Source: Nemertoderma westbladi
Taxonomy: Eukaryota > Xenacoelomorpha > Nemertodermatida > Nemertodermatidae
NCBI GenBank assembly: GCA_032718475.1
Contig: JAUCBJ010007533.1
Coordinates: 29,353 to 93,352 of the forward strand
Length of the DNA stretch: 64,000 bases
Reading direction: 5' to 3'
The position numbers and the translations under genes are program-made. A model generated the notes under the pieces. It was not told where the DNA came from and searched no databases. It saw nothing but the letters and a program-made list of their open reading frames with translations. This document shows positions 13,501-25,500 of the stretch, piece after piece. Within the stretch, counting starts at the first letter, position 1. Every line of letters starts with the position of its first letter.

Positions 13501-16500
13501 AGTACATTCGTAAGTATAAGTTGGTAGACAGTACATTCGTAAGTATAAGTTGGTAGACAGTACATTCGTAAGTATAAGTTGGTAGACAGTACATTCGTAA
13601 GTATAAGTTGGTAGACAGTACATTCGTAAGTATAAGTTGGTAGACAGTACATTCGTAAGTATAAGTTGGTAGACAGTACATTCGTAAGTATAAATTGGTA
13701 GACAGTACATTCGTAAGTATAAGTTGGTAGACAGTACATTCGTAAGTATAAGTTGGTAGACAGTACATTCGTAAGCATAAGTTGGTAGACAGTACATTCG
13801 TAAGTATAAGTTGGTAGACAGTACATTCGTAAGTATAAGTTGGTAGACAGTACATTCGTAAGTATAAGTTGGTAGACAGTACATTCGTAAGTATAAGTTG
13901 GTAGACAGTACATTCGTAAGTATAAGTTGGTAGACAGTACATTCGTAAGTATAAGTTGGTAGACAGTACATTCGTAAGTATAAGTTGGTAGACAGTACAT
14001 TCGTAAGTATAAGTTGGTAGACAGTACATTCGTAAGTATAAGTTGGTAGACAGTACATTCGTAAGTATAAGTTGGTAGACAGTACATTCGTAAGTATAAG
14101 TTGGTAGACAGTACATTCGTAAGTATAAGTTGGTAGACAGTACATTCGTAAGTATAAGTTGGTAGACAGTACATTCGTAAGTATAAGTTGGTAGACAGTA
14201 CATTCGTAAGCATAAGTTGGTAGACAGTACATTCGTAAGTATAAGTTGGTAGACAGTACATTCGTAAGTATAAGTTGGTAGACAGTACATTCGTAAGTAT
14301 AAGTTGGTAGACAGTACATTCGTAAGTATAAGTTGGTAGACAGTACATTCGTAAGTATAAGTTGGTAGACAGTACATTCGTAAGTATAAGTTGGTAGACA
14401 GTACATTCGTAAGTATAAGTTGGTAGACAGTACATTCGTAAGTATAAGTTGGTAGACAGTACATTCGTAAGTATAAGTTGGTAGACAGTACATTCGTAAG
14501 TATAAATTGGTAGACAGTACATTCGTAAGTATAAGTTGGTAGACAGTACATTCGTAAGATTTATAAAAGACAACATTTACTTTACAATAAGCAGTTTGGA
14601 TTTCGGAGAGGATTTACTATATTAGATCAATTGACACGTGGCAGAGGAATGGCGTCTTAAACTAAATCACAATAATTGTCTAAGTGTTGCATTTTTGACC
14701 TCAGTGAGGCATTCAACTCCCATCAATCAAAAAAAAAGCAAACAGTCGGCCGAAGCCGGAGGCGACCCAAAGGCTCCTCTTTCGATAGCTGCTATCCGAG
14801 AGGGTAGGGGTGGGCGCTACTCCTATCCCAAGATGTGCTCCCAGTTATTTAACTGGTACTCATTTTATCGACCCCAGTGGATGAAAGGCTGAGTGGACCC
14901 TGGCGGGGCTGAACCTACAACCACTAGATTGCAGGCCCGGCGCTCAACCAACTGAGCTACCATCCCTAACTCCCATCAATAGAAATATAATGTTACATAG
15001 GTTAGAAAATGTAGCATTTTATACCACCTCGCATGCACTCGTACAATATTATCTTACAAGTCGGAAACAACTCGTAAAACTAGGAGACACACTATCGCCA
15101 TGGTTGACAGAAACTACAGGTGTTCCTCAGGGTACAACGTTTGGGGCCACTACTTTTTATACTTTACACTACCAAACATTATGTTACATGACACAATACG
15201 CCGACGACACGAGTTATATAAACTACCGTAATTGATCCACTGACAATATGCAATGCACTAGAAACGCTATTACAGCAACTATTTATTGAACACCATTTAA
15301 AATTAAATCCCTCAAAAACATAATTCTTACTACTATCCCCATAACAGTAGGTACCAAAGATGGCTCTCTGCATCCTTCTGCCATTAAACTGGGCGTGGGA
15401 TGCGGAGAGCCTATCTATATATCAGTCAAAATCTGTTAAATACCTGGGCGTACAAGTAGATAAACAATATGCAATGGAAAGAACAAAAATAGACAAAATA
15501 CAAAGTAAATTGGCGCAAAGTATATCTTGTTTACGAAACATAAATGGGCAACCGACAAAGAAAACAAAATTACATATTTATAAAGCTCTTTCTCTACCTT
15601 TTTAAACAACTACTTCTATATCTAATTCTGTTATCTGTCTGTCTGTCGGTCTATCTGTCTGTCTGTTATCTAATTACTACTATCTCTACAAAACAAACAC
15701 GGCTACAAGGAATTATTATATTGCTTAAAACTCAGAACTATGCATTGCGAACGATTTTCGGAAAACGCATCAGAGACAACACGGGAACCGAGCGAGACAA
15801 ACGGCCAACCTGCCGCTACTCAGTGCGGCACTCTATCTTATACTGAATTCAAGTCGAAAATCAAAAATTACACTACGTTACAAAATATAATAGGTATGGA
15901 TCAACTTTAACTAACTGTGTAATATATTGTCCGTCAATTATTTGTGTGTGTCATTATTACAGCTTTATTTCATTGTATATATTTTATTCTACATTGTATC
16001 CTTGTACTACTGTATCCTCATAAATTATAAGTATTATTCATAAGTATTATTATTATAAATAATTATTACAGTAGGCTAAAGTACATTAATTGGGTTGGCC
16101 TAGCTACTCTCTCCTTTGACGCCTATTCGTTCACTAACTATCAGTCCAGTAATTGGGTTGGCCTAGCTACTCTCTCCTTTGACGCCTATTCGTTCACTAA
16201 CTATCAGTCCAGTAATTGGGTTGTCCTAGCTACTCTCTCCTTTGACGCCTATTCGTTCACTAACCATCAGTCCAGTAATTGGGTTGGCCTAGCTACTCTC
16301 TCCTTTGACGCCTATTCGTTCACTAACTATCAGTCCAGTAATTGGGTTGGCCTAGCTACTCTCTCCTTTGACGCCTATTCGTTCACTAACTATCAGTCCA
16401 GTAATTGGGTTGGCCTAGCTACTCTCTCCTTGACGCCTATTCGTTCACTAACTATCAGTCCAGTAATTGGGTTGGCCTAGCTACTCTCTCCTTTGACGCC

Positions 16501-19500
16501 TATTCGTTCACTAACTATCAGTCCATGTGACGGGATCCAGGAGGGATCCCGATTTATCCGGTGTGGAATTTAGTCCACGCGTCCCCGCCGTGTATAAGAG
16601 TGAAATAAAGATAACTGAGTTCTGAAGTTCGGTGTATAATAAGAGGTTATAAGATATAGATATATTGTGAATGTGTACAAGGCGGGATACGGTAACTAAA
16701 GTCCCGTGATCCCCTAACTAAACTAATTGGCTGTACCCTACGCTAGCACTGCTGCACTGAGATAACTGAATCACTGATTAATAGGTTATTGGTTATATTG
16801 CACGGTGGCCTTACTGCTACTCAATCGATGCCATTCCCCCCTCTGATTGGTTAATACCCTTGTTGGCGCCCCGTGGAGTATTCCCGTTCACTCCACCTGT
16901 TCTCTCTGGGTTAGGGGTTTGGCCCCTGACCCTCTATTGTGTGCTTCCTTCCCACTTTCATTGGGATGGCGCGAGTTGGTTAATTGCCCAATCTCGTGGC
17001 TCCCAATATTGCTTATCGGCTAATAACTTTATGGGGTGTTGGCGGGATTGAATAAGCTAACACTCCCCCCCATGCTATCTTCCCGGTAAGAAGATAGCAT
17101 CAACCAAAAAAGTGCGCTACAATCCCGCTGGATCCCGATCTAGCATCGGGTGTGGGGTGGAATTCTTTTCTCTCGGGGTCGGCTTTCCAGGCCGCCCCCT
17201 ATGGGTATGATAACGCTACCCTGTGTGCCTGGCGTCTCATGTCGGGCCGATCGCGCTCACCTCTTCACGCGATTTTTGTTTCCCCAACACTTTCGCCCTA
17301 TCTAACCTCTACTCTCACCCTAACTCTCTCATACCCCCGGACCTCCTCGTCCCTTACTCAGCCTCTCATTCTCCCCCCCCCACACTAGAATTGCGCTCGC
17401 ACTCTCTCCGCACTTCACACTCTTATTCCGATTCTCAAGTCCACTTTGACTGCTCCATCTCTCCTGACGAACCTCCCCCCCCCCCTCTCGTGCCGCCGCA
17501 CTCAAGAAGTGTGAAATTGTCAGTTGTCTCGTCCGTAGTGCCATAGTCAATTGTCCCCCAGTCCCAGTAGCTAATTGAGAAAGGTTGCATGACTATAGTA
17601 CTTACTCCAAACGTATGTATTTTACTGCTAATCACTACGTACGTACATACAAATTGCACTTATATAGTTATTTGCATTAATTAAATTTATACTTAATAGT
17701 TCGTACGTTACATGCGGCGCCTTCCAGGCGCACCACGTCCCAGTCTCAGTCTCATTCCCTCGCCTCCGGGAACTTATCTGTACCTCCTCACGTCCTCCTC
17801 CCTGGCCCGTTTCTTGGTTATCACCGCTCCTCTGGCATCATCCGCTTTCTGCTTCCGGACCTTTGCCGCCACTTCCTTGCTGATCCCGGTCGTCGGCTCC
17901 TTGGGCGCTGGTGTTATTAAAGCCCGATACCGCTTCGCCGGTGGCCCCTCAGAATGGCCTGGTTGTTTCCCTCGTGTGGCGTCCCATAGGATCATCTTCA
18001 TTGCCTTTGGTACGTGTTCCGCCAAGAAATCCCTAAACTCCCTCCGGTTCTCTGGTGTCCACCTGTCCAGGTACCGTTGCGTGTTCATAACTCCGGCGAA
18101 CGATGCCGCCGTAGCTACCTCTTGATAGGTAAACGGTAACCTTCGCTTTATGATTTCCATGTGGGTCTCCTGGTTTATGAGGAAGAAACCCCACTTGAAC
18201 TCTTGGGCCTTCATGCGCTGGCGCGTCATGGCCCCGACGTCGGCCCACTCCTCGAACCTCGTGAACTTCTCCTCGTCGCTCATCCAGTCGCACTCGCGTC
18301 CGTAGTGCCCCCGAAAGTGGCACTTTGGACATCGGTTATGCAACCGTGGACACGCCCCCATCCTGTGACTTGGTTCTCTACAATAGAGACAAAAGGTTCC
18401 CCGTTGGAACCGGTATAGGCAGCTGCTTTCCTGATGGGTCTGTCTCCCACAGTAGTCGCAGCCGAGTACCAATGTCTCGCGTCCCACCTCGTCCTTCGTC
18501 CCAAGCGATCTCCGCGGTCTATGGAGTCGCTGGTAGGCAAACTTCTCCACGTTGCTCTCCCTGTTTACGTCGATCTCTCCGCCCCTCTCGGGCATCGTCT
18601 CCCCGAATACTATCCGTGGTGCCGTCCCCGGTTGCTCGCCCAACCTGATGGTGCTCCCCGTGAAATCCATCGCCGGCCCCTCGTGCACCCAGGTCCGCTT
18701 GCCGGATCTGTTCCAGAAGGCCCTCGCCCCACTGGCCGTCACCACCCTTCCGCCAACCCAGTCCGTGTCCGAGTGGCCTATCCTTTCGATGGGCGGTATC
18801 TCTCCGAACTCGTCGTCGTTGTCCTCCTCTTCTGGTAGTGTCTCCAATCCCGGTATCCCGGTGGATCCACTATGTCCCTTCCCGCCTTGGCTCTCGCCCG
18901 TAGCTCTCCATCCCTCTAGCTCCCTTAACTTCCTTGGCGGTTGGTCGCCCTCGGCGCCCGCTGGTATGGGCATCGCGTGCAACCCCGACGTCGACTTGTT
19001 TCGGCGATCCCACCGTCCATCCCAATTCTCGCCCTAGAGACTCCCCCGAACTCCCCGACGAAGTCCAATGAAGTTCGTCTAGGCCCGCCTGTTCCTCGAA
19101 GCCGTAACTCTGTGCCCTGGCCTCCTCTTCCCTCTCCTCTGCTTCTATCCTCTCCCGTCTAGCGACTTCTTCCAGTCGCTTTGCTTCCCGTCTATCCATC
19201 TCTAGCTGCTCCCATCTCTGATACGGTGTATCCGTCTCCCCATCTACCAGATGTCGGCTGTTGTAGTACACCGACTCGCCCTTCAGCCCCGGGTGGTCTA
19301 CCAGACCGTCAAAGGCCGTCTTAAAGGCTTTCCTGTAGCTTAGGGGTGATCCCGATAACAGAAATGCCCCTGGTTCTCTTTCGATAACTACGGTCATGAA
19401 TAAGTTAAGTAAACTTATCATCATCCAGTCCTCCTGCAGGATATATCGCTTCTGATATACCTTTATCGCTCCTCTGCGAAACTGATATACCTCCTGCTTT

Positions 19501-22500
19501 CCCGGTCTCGCTCCCCACTTCAGCGAGTTCGCTAGTTCTGCTCCGTATTCTTCCCTAAACTTTCCCCAGTCCATCGGTTTGTGGCATACGAGCCCCAATA
19601 ATTGGCCCATCGCCACCGCCCCGCTTTGGCCTGAGTTCTCGACCACCTCCAATCCATCCGGTGCCGTCATAGCCATAAAGACTTTCTGCATATCCAGGAG
19701 GTTGGTGGCGTCCGGACCGATGATCCTCTCCGCGTCCTCGCGAATCGCCGATCCCACTTTCGTCGTCGACTTCTCTCTTACTAAGACCTGTACCGCTTTC
19801 GGCAGTCGGTCTAATTTCGGCCCGTCCTTCTTCCCATACGTCCCTAGGTCGAATAAGAAGATGTCCCCATTTGGCGCTGCCAAATGCAAGAGTATGGTCC
19901 TGGCCGACCCTGCCGTTCCTCGTCTCGAACCCGCTTCGTCTTCCACGGTTCCCTCGTCATCTAGGATCATATATCCTCCTCTGTTGACGGACTCTATGAA
20001 TCTTTTCCAGTCCTTCCTCGGCGATTCCCTCGGATACTTCGGAATCCCGAACTTCGCCTCGTCTCCTTTCACCACGTAGTGGAAGTGTTGGAAGATCGTG
20101 TTGTCCAGCGACGGCATCCCGTAGGTCCCGACCAACCGCTGTTCGTGCGCCTCCCGGAAGTGATCCTGCAGCGCTCGTGCCGCGTGACCCCTTTCCAACC
20201 TCTCGTAGTATCCTCTCGTCTTCTCCTCCGGGTGTCTTTCGGTGAAATCCACCAATATTTCTTTTCCTCCTGACTCCGCCTTTCTCTTCCTGATCAGCTT
20301 ACTCGCCATTCCGAACACTACACTCGCTCACCTGCAGGGTGGTGCCTTACCAAGGCGCAATACAGATGAGTGATGTATTAAGATGTTTCGTACAGTTCGA
20401 TAATGGCCTACTTTTCTACTTAACTGCGCCTTTCAAGCTTAATTTAATCTAATTAATTTCGGAGCTAGTAAATCAGCCTAATTTACAATTTCCGTCCGTT
20501 ACTTTTATTATGTTCTAGAACGACTTTCCTTGTGTTACCACTATTTTCCGATTTTAGCCCTATTCTATTTATTTATTTATTTTGCTTTGATTCTACTGTC
20601 CTACTACTTACTACTGCCTATGGATTTATTCTATTCTCTGATCCATATTCTGGCCTACTCTGTGGGCCTATGCAGCACAGCAGTATGCGTCGTGTGGCCA
20701 CACGATTTATCCAGCTGTACTCATATGCCCCCCTCTCGCTACTAACTCTACTTACTGCTAACTAATATCTATATCCTATTTTACCCCTTTTACCTCTTAC
20801 TCTCTCTCTCTAACTAATGGTACTACGTACCCTCTAACTCTAACTCTATCGGTACTACCTACCCTCTAACTCTAACTCTAACTAGGCATTACGTACCCTC
20901 TAACTCTCTAACTATCGGTACTACGTACCCTCTAACTCTAACTCTAACTAGGTACCACGTACCTACTAACTCTAACTCTATCGGTACTACGTACCCTCTA
21001 ACTCTAACTCTAACTAGGTACTACGTACCTACTAACTCTAACTCTAACTAGGTACTACGTACCTACTAACTCTAACTAACTATTGGTACTACGTACCTAC
21101 TAACTAACTAACTCTAGGTACTACGTACCTACTAACTAACTAACTCTAGGTACTACATACCTACTAACTCTCTAACTCTAGGTACTACGTACCTACTAAC
21201 TAACTAACTCTAGGTACTACGTACCTACTAACTAACTAACTTTAGGTACTACGTACCTACTGACTTACTAACTCTAGGTACTACGTACCTACTAACTAAC
21301 TAACTTTTATTTTTATTTTTTATTTTATTTTATTTGTGTGGGAAGGGCGTCTCGCCCTCAATCCCACCCCCCTCAGTCCAAAACTTGGACGACTAAACTT
21401 CACTCTAACTCCGCTCTAAGGTGCTCATTCTAAGAGACAGGTAACACCTCTGCCCGCACCTTTTACGGATCTAACTCTTCCATCCCAGTCCAACCTGTTG
21501 GACAACTCAGCGACCCAAGGGGTGATTCCTCCAGCAGGCAACTCTCCCACTGCCCCCCTATAGGTTCTCTAATTCTTCGCTCCGCTCTCCTTGTCAATTC
21601 GATAGGTGGTCTTTTCTCCTGTTTTGGCAAATGCTGTCTCCTATTTATGTTTCTGATCTCGTGGTCGTCCCTTGGCGGCAAAGTGCCACCCTTCAACGTG
21701 TCACTCGGCGGTATAATGCCGCCCCTGTTCTTCTCCTTAATTTTAGATGCCACCTCTGTTGGCCTCCCCCTTAATATGTGTGCTGGCATTAAAGGCTTCA
21801 ACGACCCCCGTTCGTCCTTCGGTATACACGATGTCTGCCCATGTAATGCCCCCTCGCACTCTGTCAGTTCCGCGTGCGTACGCAGCACGCCTCCTACTCT
21901 CCCGCCTCCTTTGTCCACCATATGTTTATTCATGGGCTTCTCTGCCCCCGGTCTGATCGTCTCACATCTTCTCCCTTTCCATCTTGTATTCTTACTCGGC
22001 TTCCCCCTTGTCGGTATGCCTCTCAACCGGACCGGCGTCTCTTCCGGACGCTCCTCTGGACACTCCACCGGACACTTCTCCGGTTTGTCCTCCCGACACT
22101 CCACCGTCCGCTCCTCTCCATCTCCATACCGATACTTGCTGGGACCCTTATTCCAACCCATCGCCTCTAGGTCTTCCGCATCCATACCATTCTCCTCCGC
22201 CCACTCTCTTGGTGTTGCTTCTACTTCTAGCTGTCTACCACTATTGCCCATCTCTGGCCTCTCCTCTATTTCGTCAGTTCCTGGCATCATGCATCCTGAG
22301 CTCTCGGACACATGGAATGGTATATTACTCTTAATTGGGCCTGTCAGTGTCCACCCGAATGGTGTTAATATTGCCACCGGGTCACTCTGCTTGTCTTCGC
22401 CGAAGACCGTTTGCATTCTCTCGTGGGCTGTTGGGCAGTCCATGCCTACTATGATGGATACCTTCCTAACGTCCACGTCTGGGATTGAGAAGTCAATGTT

Positions 22501-25500
22501 GTCCAGGAATTTGTATTGCTCGACCTCGATGTTGGTTGGCCGCCTGGCATTGATGTTAATTGACTCTATTACTTGGATGGGGTCGATGGTTGCCCCATAA
22601 TCGCATCCTGGTGCCACTGCTGCAATTGCGCACCGTCCTGTCCTCATCTCTAGGATCTCGTCTTTGCTAGAGATGGTTGTCACCGCCATCCTGCTTGGCC
22701 TCGTTCTCAACCCTATTTCTTCGGCTACCCATTCCTCAACTAATGTGAAGGCAGCTCCACTATCAACCAGCATTAGTGTTGTTACTGATCGATTGCCTTC
22801 CCCGATCACTCGTACTGGTACTACTCCAAGTAGCACTGTTCCTCCCTTCTTCGCCCCTACCGTGCTCGTTGCCATCGTCTGGCCTCTCCTTTGGCCAAAC
22901 TTGACCGGCTTCTCTTGGCATTCCCTGGCCTTGTGTCCACTCTTTACACATCGCGAGCAGATTTTATTGCTCGACGCGTAATCTATCTGGTCTTGCCTCG
23001 GTAGCGCCTGCCAGTACCTGCAGTTCATGGTTTTATGAAGCGCATTTGCGTGTAACTGGCATTTGCTCTTTGGGTCATAGCCCTCTTTATACAATGCATT
23101 GCGTATCGCAGTTATATTCGTACCAAAGTCCCTACTATTCTTATTGACTGGGTTTGACCTACTGGACGTACTGGGGTTATGTTTATTCATGTTGTTATTG
23201 TTCCCCTGTCCGTCCCTTGATGTTGTCTTATCTTCGCTTGTCTGTGGACTTGCAGTCCCCTGCGTCGCTGCATATGGCAATGATTGCCTGAGTCTCGGTA
23301 ACGCGTTCGATGTATTGTGCTCTGGTTTGGGCCTGTAGTGATCTGTCTTTGGTCCCTTTCCCAGGCTATCTTCACTATAGACTGGGTCCGTTATTAGTTC
23401 AGCCTCGTAATTTAAGAAGTTTGACATTTCTTCTAAACCTGGTTCCGCACCCTTCTTGTCTCGGGTGGAGAAAGCGATCTTCCTCCATTTGTTGCGCAGC
23501 CAGCTCGGTAGTGCCTGCGCTATCGTGGTGATGTTATTGGACGCGTTGAGCTCGTATGGCGCGTCTAGCGTCTTCAGCACGATCAGCGCCTTCTCGACTT
23601 TGTTAGCAAACGTCTTAATGCTAACGGGATTATCCTGTAGGCCACCCGATGTTATGCCTCTCAGCGTTTGCCTGATGATCTTGGCCGGGTGCCCGTATTC
23701 CCTATCCAGTGCCCGCCATGCTGTCGTGAAGCCGCCCTCTATTCCCTGATATTGCCTCACGATGTCGTATGCTGGGCCTCCCGTGTACACTTGTAGATAC
23801 TTTAGGCACTCCGCCTGCGTCAAGTTTTTTGTTAGTATTTCGTTACTATACATTCGCCGAAACTGTAAGTATTCTTCCGGCCTGCTCCCATCGAATTTGA
23901 ACGGTTCCACGGGTGGTAATTCGATCCTCGTTTTCAACGCATCGATCAACGTGGCCATCCCCATTGCCTGCGCTTCTAATGGATTCGACGGGTGCTGTAT
24001 AGTTTCCCCTGTCTGGTGCGGTTCGTCCGTTCTATTTCTTGATCTTCTCTGACTCGGATATGTCATCGGGGGTAGCGGCCCCCTCCATATGTCTGTATCA
24101 CACGACCTGTTTTCATCTAGGGGTCTCGTTGTTCTTGTTCCTGTCGGGGTATATTGTTGATATTGTGATGGGGGAATGTCACCCTGTCCCCCCCCCCACC
24201 GGTATGTCTGGTACTGGGGTTGATGTTAATATGTTGGGGCCCATACACCTATCCGCAATAATTCCCCCCTCCCCTGGGTATATGTTATGTCCCTGCATGC
24301 TGTAGTCATACTGCTGTGCTGGTACCGGTATAGGCCTATCAGCTTCTGGCCTACTCGCCGGTATGTATTCCGCGACTTCCGGGTTTAATCCCGTTGTCCG
24401 CGCTATCCTATCGCCTACATTGCCTCTCTCAGTATGGCCTACGGTATGTGCAGTAAGACCTACAGTATGCCCTACAGTCTGCATGTGTTGCTCGGGATCG
24501 AAGTTTATTCTTCTCGAATAATCCTCCCCGCGGCTACCGTATTCTCGATCGGTAGGTATATTCCGTCGGAAAGTTTCTCTTCGACCCCCCTCTCCACTGT
24601 TTTCATCTTCGTACCGGTACATCGCGTACCCCTCTCTCGGCGTGTAATGCGTCTCATCGGATCGCATCCCTCCGGGGCGACGGCAATCTCCCGGAGTCCG
24701 ACCCCACTGACTCTCCGTTCTCATCTCGACTACCGACGGCTCGCTGTCCGTCCTCGCTCTTCTATCTTTTGCGGCGATACTTCTACTACTCTCTTCCTCT
24801 CTTCTCCTATCAGTGGAATATTCCCGCTCACGAGATCTCTCGTCGACCTCCCGGTTAAACCCCACTGTTCTTCTTTCCTCCTCTGATCGGGCTCGACGCT
24901 CCGTCTGCCCTCCCGCGACGTCAACCTGTCTTTCTCTGCTCGATCGCACGTCGCTGGGGATACTCGCAATCCCCCTATTACTTTCCGTCGCCGGTTGTTG
25001 CGGTTTACCTTGTTCGGCCCTCGCATTGTCCGCTGACGGCTGTGGGACACTCTCTGCCCCCCCCTCTCGCCGCTAACTTTCTGTTGTGGGGTGCTCGTAG
25101 CCCCCCCCCACTCGCTACATCTAACTTCGCTACCTCTCTCCCCACTATTATATACCTCTCTAGTCGACACATCGACCCTACTGCGGTCGGGCCCATTCAC
25201 CCCCGCCTCTCCCTCTGCTATTGCGTGGCCTTCCAGGCCCTCTGCTCCCTGCCTACCAACTACGTGGCCTACCAGGCCCTCTGCTTCCTGTCTACTAACT
25301 ACGTGGCCTACCAGGCCCTCTGCTCCCTGTCTACTAACTACGCGGCCTACCAGGCCCTCTGCTCCCTGGTTACGTAGGCCCGACGTGTTTACATTAATAG
25401 CACCCATATTAGAAACGGAATTAATTTGCTCGCCTGAAACAAAACCATTTGCATTACTCTGCGCGACCACGTTGACTGAATTATTCTGTAAATTCGGGCT

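Noticed and set aside
13339-14576. Three overlapping reverse-strand open frames of a [17 protein letters not shown]-type repeat protein
   Set aside because: Product of the 29-bp array read on the opposite strand in three phases; no gene features.
14900-14967. Functional tRNA gene
   Set aside because: It is the tRNA-like head of a SINE with a long non-tRNA body and a target duplication; acceptor stem pairing is poor.
17152-18418. Several + strand frames in the 3' part of the LTR element
   Set aside because: Pro/Ser-rich antisense shadows without domains; the - strand contains the three zinc knuckles.
21647-22600. 317-codon + strand open frame opposite the Gag-protease ORF
   Set aside because: Antisense shadow of a GC-rich coding region; the - strand frame carries the recognisable Gag, CCHC and protease motifs.
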